This document shows, piece after piece, positions 33,914-44,489 of a stretch of 64,000 bases of DNA. The DNA is from Heligmosomoides polygyrus polygyrus (taxonomy: Eukaryota > Nematoda > Chromadorea > Rhabditida > Heligmosomidae): the NCBI GenBank assembly GCA_947396885.1, contig OX377201.1:6620934-6684933 (forward strand). The letters are read 5' to 3'. A model generated the notes under the pieces. That model saw only the letters and a list, made by a program, of their open reading frames with translations, ran no database searches and was not told where the DNA came from. Every line of letters begins with the position of its first letter. The first letter of the stretch is position 1. The translations under genes were made by a program, and so were the position numbers.

Positions 33914-34050
33914 CGGCCACCACCACCCTCACCTCATTTCTACGCAAGTCGAGAACATGTTTCGGCTCGCTGGTTGTGTTCACATCTCCGGCGGCTATTA
34001 ATTCGCGGAGACGCTTGGGAAGACTATATGACTTATTATGGCTTAGGTAA
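33914..34050 (+). other. Candidate 3' exon of the RPP21-like gene, frame unclear
   Basis: A strong acceptor (TTTTCGATTCAG) at 33913 opens onto CGGCCACCACCACCC. In different frames there are family-like words (TQVENMFR, SLVVFT, SGG, NSRRR), but none of the three frames carries the complete second half of the zinc ribbon. Either the exon is disrupted by small indels or this is not the exon. A G-rich fragment (CTATCCTAGTGGGGGGTAC) follows at about 34062. Confidence 0.25.
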
Positions 34051-34099
34051 TAGATCTTCCAGTATCTATCCTAGTGGGGGGTACACACCTATCTGAGTC

Positions 34100-34931
34100 C
34101 GACAGCGGCGGCGGAACTGGAAGCAGACTAGTTTATAAATGCAATACCGTGAATTGGCATTTGAGGATACCTTTCTTTGCAATTTTCTAGCCGGATGAGG
34201 CTACAGTGTTTAAATTTGTTTCGCTTTTGTAGCGATGTTCGTTCCGAGAAGAATAGATCCAATTTTTTATGTTTTTCGCCATGACAGGGGTAAAACGTGG
34301 GCGTTCCCAATTAAAAACGCTCCGACTCATACTAACTAACTCACACTTAACATTGATTACGTGCATAAGCATGTCAAACAAATGAACACAATATAGCAGC
34401 AACGAACGAAAACATAACAAAAAAGGGCAACTACATAGCAATCAATGTAAAAACGTATAGGAAACTAAAATTGGACGACAGTTAAAAAAACAAGAAGCTT
34501 GTTAGTTCCGTTTGCAAGTACTGAAGGCAATTGCTTTGAACTTGTTAAAACTGTCTTCAAGCTGCTGTTACTTCTTTCGTACGATTTGTAGGTTGAGCGA
34601 TGCACGCTAACGCTAGTACAACAAAGGGTTATACAAAGGAAGTGCAACCTGTGCGGTTCTACGAGGAACTATGAATGGAATGCGAATCACCTTTCACGGA
34701 ATGAAAAATACTGGATGGAGCTGGAGAGCAATAGTGCAGAAGCAACTGCTTTGTAGTGTTCATTTCGCTTTTCCCTTGTATGTATATAATGTGATTTGCA
34801 TAGTGCCTTAATAAATCATTCAATTATACCGGTTTGAGCTGGTCATGTTTCACTGTAACGACCGATGGCGGTTATCTTTAATTCATATTTCGAGCTTGTC
34901 TAAGTTCCAATTAGCACGCAAGATCATAAAG
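34100..34931. other. Intergenic spacer before DUS3
   Basis: No repeat or exon recognised. An acceptor-like TTCCAATTAG at 34914 lies 17 bases before the DUS3 start and could receive a spliced leader. Confidence 0.4.
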
Positions 34932-37900
34932 ATGTCCTCGGGAGATGTCAATGGTGTCTCAGAAACGCTCCAGAATGTCACCCTTGAATCAGGAAGAGCT
35001 GGTATTGCCGCGGTCAAGGCAGAGTATTTAGTTGTGGTGAGTGGTTTCTGAATTCATATCTACTACTAACTGTGAATTGGTTTCTTCTCAGAAGGACGAA
35101 TGCGTTGAAGACGGCAACGGTTCGAATCTAGCCGATGGTGAAAGTGAGAATGGTGGAGGCTCTAGTGAAACTGATTCGATTACCAGCAGAAGAAGAGGTG
35201 ACAAAAGATCAAGAAAGGGGATGAACAAGGACAGGATGTAAGCTCCTTCATGTTTTCTGTGTGGACCTTTGTTCTATTCTAGTCTGTATAAAAAGTTAAT
35301 CTGTCCATTCGTCACTGTCCAGCCACAATTAGTGGACGCAGCGACGTCTCCAGAGCAAGCTAACAATGCCTTTTGATATAGTCCACTTTGCCAATAGTTC
35401 ACTGTTTGTGGTGGAAGTTGCGGGGATATGGTTGTTACTTAATGAGCTCTTGTAAGAGAAGGAAAATCAGCATATCTACCTATATTATTCGATAGCGTCG
35501 TCCTTAGTTTGAGAATAACTCTAGCGTGCTGGCGGTAAGATGGTTTATTGTATGAGCAACATCGATCGGCGATCGATATTAATCAATAATGTCAATTTTA
35601 CCTATAGTTTAACAGGTTGGACTGGATTCGTCTAATTCCGGAGTATGCGGGGTAAAGGTAGGAAACATACCCACGATGAGGTATTCATCATATGCCTTCA
35701 CTCTCATTTATGGAAATTCTGCTAGGTATAAGACACACGGAAATCCTTGTGGTATCTCCGAATACTCAAGGATTCTTCATCTAGTAATCTCCAAGTTCGA
35801 CGTCCTTGAAACCTGGGCATTATTCTTATCAATTGGCTATTCTTCTGTGTCTTCCAGGTTTGTTATAAAATTATTTATTACTACGGCCGACGTTTCGACC
35901 AACTCGTCTTCTTCAAGGCCTGAAAGAAGCTCGAAATGTTCCCGTCTGTGAACCTGTATGGGTCAGGAACACCGTATATCCCCTTTTTGGTCAGTATCAA
36001 CCAGTCCTCGGAGAATCAGGCCAGCGCCAGAAAAGGATTGTCTGCACTCCATGCGCTGGCGGAGTATCGGTGGGTTAGCTCACTAGATTTGGGTTCTCTG
36101 CCTGACTCTCCGAGGACTGGTTGATACTGACCAAAAAGGGGGATACGGTGTTTCTGACCCATACAGCTTCACAGACGGGAACATTTCGAGCTTCTTTCAG
36201 GCCTTGAAGAAGACGAGTTAGTCGAATCGTCGGCCGTAGTAATAAATAATTTTTATAACAAACCTGGAAGACACAGAAGAATAGCCAATTGATAAGGAAT
36301 CAATGATTCCTTTACCTTTAGTCCGAGATTCCGAGGCGCATGGAGTGCAGACGTAGGAGTTGCCGGCTGTCGCGTGCACACGATATCAGCATGGTCGTGG
36401 TACGGGTTTCTCGCCAAGGCCAACCAAGCCTTACATCCTTTCGGGGTCGGTGAATTGGTACCAGATTCGTCTGGGTAAGATGAAGCGCAAACTTGTCCAT
36501 CACTTGGCTACCTCAAGTCATAGTATGGCCAAATACGCATTCAAATCGCCTCCATAACATGCTGTAGAAGTGGAATGAGTGTCCCATCCATTCCCAAAAG
36601 GCGTTAAGTAAAGCCGTCCTTTATCCTTTTCCTTTGCTGCAAGATTCAGCCTCTATTCAGCCTCTTAGGCCCCGTTTACACTTAATCGCGGCTCGACGCG
36701 ATGGCCACGCAATGAGGCCAAATTGACCGATCGCGTCGCACAATCAATATGGCCACTATACGTGGCGTCGCGTCGCGCCGCGACGAAGTATAAACGGGGC
36801 CTTAGGCTGTGCATATATCGCTGTCGATAGTCAGACTTCACAATCGCAATTGATGCTGTGCTGTTTCATATGGCGTCTGTAGACGCTTAGATAGAATCTG
36901 TTCTTCTGCTTCAGCTTGTTTATACTCGCTTCTGGGACAGCAGCTCAAAATAAAACTGACAGCGACCAACAAATGAGGAAAAATGAGAGAGGTAACCGAT
37001 GACTGTGTCACAGGTCGAACTGCTAACTTTTATGGTATCTTCTTAACCTTTCAACAAAAAAAGCTTACGGTCTGAGCTATCCCGCCTACGAAAGCACCAG
37101 TTTTTATCGTTCAAATTCCTAGTAGAATACCTAAATGTTGTTACATTCAGGAAGGAGATGAAGCAAGCTGAGACTATTATTCGTGCTGCAAATGCGCGAT
37201 TATGTCCTTCAGTCATTCAACCAGTGAAGTGCAAGTAAGCATCAGGCCTATTTGAGTTATTTTAAACAAATTTTCACTTGAAATATCCAATTTCCTTCAG
37301 GTTTGGAGAAAAATGCAATCTGGACCATGACATTCCTACATTTCTTGCGAAGAAACCCGGGGATATCGGTGAGGTGTGTCCTTTGTTCGAAGCCAGAGGG
37401 AGATGTCCGTTCAGCTTCGCATGCAGATTTGGTAACGCTCACGTGGACTCGTCAGGAGCTCAGATCTCAAAGGTAGCAATGTTTATCTTCCCTAGTTTTG
37501 CCTCCAAATTATCATACGTTCCCAGGAGCCAGCTGTGCCCTACCAGGAAACGATCAACAGCTCTTCAATGCATATCCAAATAGCGTTGAGAAAGAGAACA
37601 TTCGACTTCAAACGCTCAGAGAAGGTAGGTTCCTGCCTTTGTTTAGTCTTTTAAGGCTGCCTACACGTTCTGAAGTGAACGACTGCTAAGAGCGCTATCG
37701 AGCGCTAAGAGCTTTCTCCTCTTTTCAGGTGCTCAGCGCATTGAAAGAGGGGTCTTTGGGAGCAATGGAAAGGGAGAAGCCTATACTGGACATGAGAACA
37801 TTGAAAGGAAAGAAGTACCTGGCTCCACTTACAACAGTGGTCTGTTTTGAACGCAGTCTTTTGGAGTTTCTATCGCTTCCGCTCCTTATTAGAGAGCCTG

Positions 37901-40900
37901 CATCCATCATTGTGTCGTATTTTTAGGGAAATCTGCCGTTCCGACGTCTTTGTGTTGGTCTGGGCGCTGAAATAACTTGCGGTGAAATGGCGTTGGCCAC
38001 AAGCCTTCTATCGGGTAAGATAGCGAGCACTATTATAATATTTATTTATTTATTTCTGCCTGGATAACCACAGAAGTAAAATGAAAAAGAAAATAAAAAG
38101 AAATGAGAAAAAACATTTGCAAACTAACTAGAGGTATAGTAAATGATGACAGAACTATCAGTACTCCAGACATCACAAAGAAACTAACAAGTCTAAAAAC
38201 GCAGTGAACTCTTATCAATGCTCTTGGAAATACCGCTCAACTAGTGTTCTGAATTTCCTTATTTGGGTAGGTGAAGCGTTCTTCTTGGAGGACTTTAAGA
38301 ATTCATCGCCAGCACGATTTGCGACAAATGCTGCTCTTGTATTACTTATTGCCTCAGAAAAAATTATCTTCCATTATTTTTCCATTTTGTAGGTAAGTAT
38401 AATTTAAATACTATGCTTTTTGACGGCCCAGAAATCGTATTTTCTTTCTTCGGTGAGAAATTTTCAGGTGAATTTTTCATATTGGTAGGCTGCAATGCAT
38501 TATCTGCGTATCCGAGGTTTTGTCATTCGACTCTTCAGTAGAAAAGCGCTCGTATATTAGGTAACTCTGGAAGGTTTGAAGGTATTCCATTTTCATGCCC
38601 CACTGGACACTTTAAATCAATTGAAACATTCTTCTGGGCAAGCTTGACGCTTTTAAATCAAACTGTACATCTTCCAAATCAAAACGGATCGCGAGAAGAC
38701 AGAAAAATTTTTTGTCAAAGAAGAATTAGTAGGACTTCCTTTGAAATGTTTAATGATGTGCCCTCATAAGTAAGCACCCTGTTTAAAATTTTATAGTTTT
38801 TTTTAAAGAAAAAATCGTGGTTGGAAGCTTGTTTAAGGTGCAGGAAGATGTCCATTTTCAATGCTGCACGAAGAAATCGCGCAACGCGTTCGTCCACAAT
38901 GTCGCGATTTTTATTTGATTGATAGCAAAGATTATATTCGCCCGGACTTGGACACGTGTTAGCGGTACAGTAAACACAATTGTGGAACTTCGCATTTCTT
39001 CGCTTTCCTGTTTCATATGAGCAGTACTTAAACTAGCAATCAAATTAAAGTCGCAGGAAGCTGAACGTATAGCAAAGCAGGATCTCTTCTTTTAAAACGT
39101 TGGAAAGCTACTGCATGTTTTTGCACTAGAATGAACTTTAAACAAAAGTTTTCCTCGAGAAATTAGAATTTTATAAGATTACAAACAGTGCTTTCACTTG
39201 ATGGGTCGAGGTCGGGTGTACTTGAAAGTTTCAAAAGGAGTGCTGCTAAATTTTTCCTTGGACGAGAAATTATTCTAACCTTCTCTGAGAGTCTAGTGCA
39301 ATGCGAAAAAGCTCGTTTTGATTTGGAAGATGGTCAGATGGCTTGACAAGCGTCAAGCTTGCTTAAGAAAATGTACAACTTGGTATGCGACCAGGGGACG
39401 GATTCATCAGCGGCTTACAGCAATTTAACAAAGAAAATTACAGCCGAAATCCCTGATAGCGCGGCTTATCAAGCGATATGGTGAGCGATAAGCCGCGTTA
39501 TCTGAGTTTTCGGCTGTGAATTCTCTGTTAAATTTATGTAGGTCGTTGATGAATCCGACTCCAGTTTGATTTGATAAGCGTCCAGTTTAGCATGAAAAAG
39601 CTGCCTGCACGACAAGTAGTTTTGTGGGTCGCTGTGAAGGTGCTTACTTAGCTATATGAACATGACTCAAAAATACAGTTTTCTTGCCTGATCGTGAAGT
39701 TTGAAATGGCTGCATGTATAAGTGCTGGAAACTACCGTATTGGGTCGTTCTGAAATCGTGAAAGGGTTTTCCTCAGAAGTCCGTACGGGGATCAAACAGT
39801 CATCGAAAGGTTAGATTGGGTATGAAACTGATTTCCTAACGTTAAGGTACACCATCTGAATACTCGCTGGTCAAGCGACATCCGTGCGAGAAAATCTTCG
39901 GAGTACAATTGGCAGGTGGTTTCGCAGACACTATGACGAAAGCTGCGCAGATACTGGTCGATGAAATGACAGTAAGTACGTTTTCCTCATATTGTCGCCA
40001 TTTTTCATAATTCTAACGTATTACGCTCCCGTGAGTAGTCAGAAAAAGCGCTGACTGTCTCGTGACCTCAGTCGATTAAAGGTTTGGATCCATGCCCCGG
40101 GCTCAATGAATTGCTACCAGATTTTTACTACGCTCATTTTATATGCCAACTATGCATTCAGGGGCCGGTTTCATCAACGACTTACATAACTTTAACAGAT
40201 AATTCACTGAGAAAACTCAGATAACGCCGCTTATCGCTCACCATATCGCTTGATAAACCGCGCTGTCAGGGGCTTCGGCTGTTAAATTGCTGTAAGTCGT
40301 TGATGAATCCGGCCCCAGATTGCCTCCCTCCCCGATATTCCGTGAAAGACGAATCACTGGAGCATACCACGGAGGGCTTGGTTAATGGCCACCGTTATCT
40401 TTTATCTCTCACCGCCGCTGTATCGGCGTCAAGTTAGGATAGGATCTATCCTAGTCGGGGGGGGGAGGGGGCACATAACTGGAAAATTATGTAACAAATT
40501 GATATGGGATTCACCGAGCTGCTTCTATTGTACAAAATATGACTTAAACTGACAATGTTCACAAAAAAATTGTATGCGGTTTCGCCGCCGTTGAAAATAG
40601 GCAAAGGTATGTGCCCCGTTCACTATGATGGATTCGGGTTATAGCATGTCAGGCGGCGGTCAGTTGTGTTTGAATGCGCTTTGCCCGCCGAAACGTCTTT
40701 ACAACCGTGGCGATTTGTTTGTTTGTTTGTATTATTTTGGTTCCATTTTGTCCTCTTCAAGCTGTTCCATGAGTGTTAAGTCAGGGTACGGTTTCATAAT
40801 TTTTAGTTATGTGCCCCTTCACCCCCCTCCCGACTAGAATAGATCTTAAAGTTAATTACGGCCAGTGTTTAGCCTAAAGCGTGTTTATACTGAGAGGGCG

Positions 40901-43900
40901 GCTAGGAAAACCGAGTGGCATTAGTTGACTGGCATAAGCTGCTCGACGTCGGGTGCGTCCGTATGATTAAAAGCAAAACTAGTCTCCAGAAAGTGCTGTG
41001 AAAGCCTTCAGGCTTACACAGAATTTAGTGTTCTTTTCACGGATTTTGATGCTATTATAAAAATGGGAGTTAGGAAATGTGCGTGGTTCTGTTCTCTGTG
41101 TTCTGCTAAGGAGTCCAGTTATGTTTTCAGGCAGCTTGTAGTTTGCGCGTTTCTCTTTACAGTTATTTTTGGCTCTTTTCTTCTGTTGAAGTTCTTTTTC
41201 CAGATAGATTTTATTGACGTCAACATGGGATGTCCCATCGACGTTGTTAATCAGAAGGGTGGAGGATGCGCTCTCCCAAATAGGGCAAATAAAATGGTTG
41301 AAGGTATGTTTGTCATTCACTTATAGTTTCTTATGCCAAGCAAAGTCTCTAAAGTTTCGAGTGGTCGTTTCAGTACTAACCGCGATGCGTGCCGTTATGG
41401 GCTCCATACCTCTGTCCGTGAAGATTCGCACTGGGATTCGAGAAGGTGTTCTTACTGCTGACGAGACGATTAGGACGATGGTGACAGCAGCAAAGCCAGA
41501 TTTGATCTCTTTCCATCCGAGAAGCAAGTACGTTACGGATGAGTAGCGGCAGTTCCGCGCTATTAATCAGAATCGCAATTTATACTCGAAATTTTCGGGA
41601 GCAACGATACACAAGACTGGCTAACTGGGAATACGTCAACCCTTGTCTTGAAGCGTGTGGTGATGTGCCATTGTGGGTATGCGGCGATGTGTTGAACTGG
41701 GAGGAATACTATTCGGTGTGTTTCTTTCCATCTACCAATGTATTTTGGTTTAATTGTTTATCTCTTCTTAAGCGCCTAGAAGAGTATCCAATCGGCGGCA
41801 TCATGGTTGGTCGAGGTGCTCTGATCAAGCCGTGGATTTTCACAGAAATCGATGAGAGGAGAACCTGGGATATTTCAGCCACTGAGCGACTCGATCTGAT
41901 AAAGACGTAGATTTCATCTGCTTTGGACCTGCCTATTTATATTTGTTTATTTATTGCACTCATAGGTGCGTTCTAATCGAACGAAACAAAGCTTATAACA
42001 GTAACAGGAATACAAGTCAATGCTTCTCGATCACATTCATCGAATTAGTAAAAGTTTGGATCTATCCTAATCCGGGAGGGCCACATAACTAAAAAGTATT
42101 ATATGTAACAATTTCACTTGAGACTTACGAGCGGCTGCTACAGAACAACATAGGACCCTAAACAAGAAAGGTCACAAAGAAAAAACGAAAAATTGCATTT
42201 GTTGCGGTTGTAAGCCGGCAAAGTTGTGTGCCCTTCTCAACATGTTAGATCCTGGTTATAACATGTCAGCCGGCGGTCAGCACGCGACATGTCTCCATTC
42301 CTTCGCTCTTTGCCCGCCGAGACGGTTGAAAACCGCGGCGATTTTTTTTCGTTCGTTTTTGGTTTCTTTTAGATTCCAACTCGTTCTCCAGGAGCCGCTC
42401 GGTAAGTCTCTTTTTTTTTGTTACCTACTTTTTAGTCATGTGCCCCCCGGACTAGGGTACATCCAAAAGTTTTGTTCAATTGAAGGGAAAATATCATTAT
42501 TTTGATGTTCTTTTAACGTAGTTTCTAGACCTTAACTCTATGTATTTTCTTCTAAACAGCTGTTTTCTTATGGTACGGAGAAGGGTAGGTTGCAGGGTTA
42601 ACACTATTTATATGGATACCATCACAAGTTAAAGTTAGAGTTAAAGTTGTGGAGTTAAATATCCCCACAAAAGAACGAAATCTCTTATTCATTGGTGGAG
42701 TACAGTTCAAGTTAAGACTCTATGAGAGTTCAAGCTAAAAGATAAGAGGACAAAGGATGGGGGTAACCATTCCTTTGTGGACTGAATGCTTAAGGGAAGA
42801 AACGCGGCAATTTTTAACGTATTAAAGGATGGCGTGATTTAATTTTTTACCCGGTCGCAATTTTTGTTTGATTTATGGTGTAAACGCTGTTTTCTTAAAC
42901 ATCGAAGTGAGTATATGTATATGTTTTTGCAACTGTTCTTCTATTGTACTCTCGACAAGTGTAACTTTATTTATTTATTTATTTATTTATTTATTGAATA
43001 CGTCGTATGACGCGCCACATAAAGGGAAAACACAAACAATCAAAAAAAAACAGACAAACATTCTTAGCTAATCTAGACGGATTTCCCATAGAAACAAGCG
43101 ACGTTCACCTTGGGCCAGTAGAGTAAATCCTGATAAAAAAGTTGACTAAATAGCTTTGCGTACACATAATTTTTCTAACAAGAAAAGAAAAGAAACCACA
43201 ACCTGGACTGGTGTGTAGTACGATCTCCTCTTTTAGTTTCTTCCTTTCTGCACGTTAAAATAGGTTATACGCTATTATTCCTCCTTGAAAAAATGTTTTA
43301 AACTTTCGAACAGTGCGTTCACTTATTCGCTTAATTGAATTAAAAAAGCAAAGATAGGGATAAGGATGAAGACGGCGTTACTAAATTCCGTTTGCGATGC
43401 GCCACACGTTCTACTTCTGCGGGATGTCGTGGAAGCGACATGAATGCATATTTGCGGTGGCCAACCGATTAACAAGTTAGCGCTTTATCTGGTATCGGGT
43501 GCATGCGACAGCCACACCTCCTCCGACTGAGCTACATGCGCTCAAAAAATTTCAAAGATAGTCAAATAAATTTTTCTTAACCAATTATTTACTCTTACCG
43601 TTTTGAGAGGCTCTAGTTTAATCTGGAAGTCGTCTGTTTCGATTTGGAATATGTTGTGCTTAATCTCAGAAGCGTCGAGCTTGCTTAGAAGAATGCCCAA
43701 ATTGGTTGTAACAATAGCGTCAAATTATACGTGAAAATGGTGTATAGTCGAGAATTCAGGTTCGTGAATTATGGCTTGGACCATTGGGGTAGTGATGACG
43801 CAGGAGTGGAACGCACCAGACGCTTCCTACTGGAGTGGCTGTCGTTTCAGTGCAGGTTGGGAGACTTTCTCCTATATGCTATACTGTTTTCTAACGTTTT

Positions 43901-44108
43901 TTCTTCTAGATACATTCCCGTTGGTATTCTCGAGCGTCTTCCTCAGCGAATGAATGACCGTCCTCCCCTCTATCATGGACGAAATGAGCTGGAGACGTTG
44001 CTGAGCAGTCACCGAGCGGCCGACTGGATTGCGATCAGTCGTATGTTACTGGGCCCAACACCCGAGGGATTCAATTTCATACCGAAGCACAAGGCTAGCT
44101 CCTATTAA
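34932..44108 (+). CDS. DUS3L: tRNA-dihydrouridine(47) synthase, DUS3/DUS3L orthologue, 14 exons, 576 aa
   Basis: FMN-dependent reduction of uridine 47 in tRNA, using NADPH (family knowledge). Exons: 34932-35036, 35092-35237, 37151-37234, 37301-37472, 37526-37624, 37729-37839, 37927-38014, 39847-39971, 41204-41303, 41374-41527, 41598-41715, 41773-41906, 43760-43855, 43910-44108. Phases agree throughout. The N-terminus is acidic. Residues about 110-170 hold two CCCH zinc fingers ([33 protein letters not shown]). The TIM-barrel shows [27 protein letters not shown] with the catalytic Cys, [35 protein letters not shown] and the C-terminal helical domain ending KHKASSY. Exon 11 lacks an AG acceptor (TTTTCG|G), so one base may be missing there. 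VCGD replaces the usual GNGD. Introns are repeat-rich. Confidence 0.9.
35817..36304. repeat. Foldback element in DUS3 intron 2
   Basis: About 190-bp arms, highly similar in inverted orientation: ATCAATTGGCTATTCTTCTG on the left, CAGAAGAATAGCCAATTGAT on the right, including the GGCCGACGTTTCG motif and CAACCAGTCCTCGGAGA near the loop. Non-coding. Confidence 0.85.
36335..36632 (+). mobile_element. SINE family 1 copy
   Basis: GCCGGCTGTCGCGTGCAC, GGTACGGGTTTCTCGCC, CCAACCAAGCCTTACATCC, CCAGATTCGTCTGGGTAAG, CAAATACGCATTCAAATCGC, tail CCTTTATCCTTTTCC. In DUS3 intron 2, sense orientation. Confidence 0.85.
36668..36801. mobile_element. 134-bp palindromic MITE with TTA duplication
   Basis: Ends GGCCCCGTTTACACTT and AAGTATAAACGGGGCC; TTA at 36665-36667 and 36802-36804. 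Core GGCCAAATTGACCGATCGCG and CAATCAATATGGCCAC. Close relative at 55600-55732. Confidence 0.88.
38590..39600. repeat. Foldback element in a DUS3 intron
   Basis: Left arm GCAAGCTTGACGCTTTTAAA, CCAAATCAAAACGGATCG; right arm GCTCGTTTTGATTTGGAAGA, GCGTCAAGCTTGCTTAAG. Interior similar to 22195-23062 (TGTCGCGATTTTTATTTGA). A CWG-type MITE (39395-39561) is inserted in the right arm. Confidence 0.7.
39395..39561. mobile_element. Palindromic MITE with CAG duplication
   Basis: GGGACGGATTCATCAGCG to TCGTTGATGAATCCGACTC, with CAG at 39392-39394 and 39562-39564. Arms contain ACAGCCGAAATCCC and GATAGCGCGGCTTATC. Confidence 0.85.
40030..40375 (+). mobile_element. SINE family 1, degenerate, interrupted by a MITE
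   Basis: Recognisable pieces are GAAAAAGCGCTGACTGTC, GAATTGCTACCAGATTTTTA, ATATGCCAACTATGCATTCA, then after the MITE GATTGCCTCCCTCCCCGATA. The break falls inside the family's GCATTCA-AATCGCC sequence. Confidence 0.6.
40162..40315. mobile_element. Palindromic MITE with CAG duplication, nested in a SINE
   Basis: GGGCCGGTTTCATCAACGAC to GTCGTTGATGAATCCGGCCC, with CAG on both sides (40159-40161, 40316-40318). Removing it restores the SINE sequence. Confidence 0.85.
40441..40845. mobile_element. TIR element with G-rich ends
   Basis: Left end GGATCTATCCTAGTCGGGGG followed by GCACATAACTG; right end AGTTATGTGCCCC ... CCCGACTAGAATAGATC. Interior hairpins with GTCAGGCGGCGGTCAG. Relatives at 42058-42464 and 44941-45430; the outer boundary is approximate. 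Confidence 0.75.
41528..41597 (+). other. DUS3L: DUS3 intron 10 with non-AG 3' end
   Basis: The 70-base intron opens with a good GTACGT donor, and protein continuity ([15 protein letters not shown]) fixes the next exon at 41598, preceded by ATTTTCG. The nematode consensus TTTTCAG would need one extra A. The only nearby AG (AATCAG at 41565) puts the next exon out of frame. See findings. Confidence 0.75.
42058..42464. mobile_element. TIR element with G-rich ends and 8-bp duplication
   Basis: GGATCTATCCTAATCCGGGA to CCCCCGGACTAGGGTACATCC. The 8-mer AAAAGTTT flanks both ends (42050-42057 and 42465-42472). Interior hairpin around TGTTATAACCAGGATC-type words. Non-coding; located in a DUS3 intron. 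Confidence 0.82.
42965..42995. repeat. TTTA microsatellite
   Basis: About seven consecutive TTTA units in a DUS3 intron. Confidence 0.9.
43352..43548 (-). mobile_element. SINE family 1, internally deleted
   Basis: Tail GATAGGGATAAGGATGA, GATGCGCCACACGTTCTAC, then a jump from GCGCTTTATC to TGGTATCGGGTGCATGCG and head CACCTCCTCCGACTGAGC. The CCAGACTTGTCTGG to B-box segment is missing. Confidence 0.75.
43600..43735. repeat. Single arm of the GATTTGGAAGAT foldback family
   Basis: GGCTCTAGTTTAATCTGGAA, TTTCGATTTGGAATATG, GAGCTTGCTTAGAAGAATG. It ends about 25 bp before DUS3 exon 13. Confidence 0.6.
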
Positions 44109-44489
44109 TCTAGTCTAAATTGATCTTCCGTCTAATCAATATATGAAGGAAATTTTTGTATGTTGTTACTATTATTATAAGCTAGGATGTTCTTTATCGT
44201 ACTTTGAATTCGAGCAGAAAAGAAGCGCCTACGAACTCAAAGATGAAGGTTTATGAAGAAATTTTATGATTGGACCAATAGTCGTATTCTAAATACCTCT
44301 TCCTCGTCTAGTTGTATTGCTGTTGTTGTTATTGTCGTTGTTCTGTTTGTTGTGAGCGCTATTTATCGTTATGAAATCAGATAAAAATCTGTTGAATGCT
44401 CTTGTGAGGTATATGCTTTACTGGTGGAAGTTCCACAGATAATGTCATTTCCATTTTTTCCCAGAAACTGTGAGGTGTGTGAGATGTGG

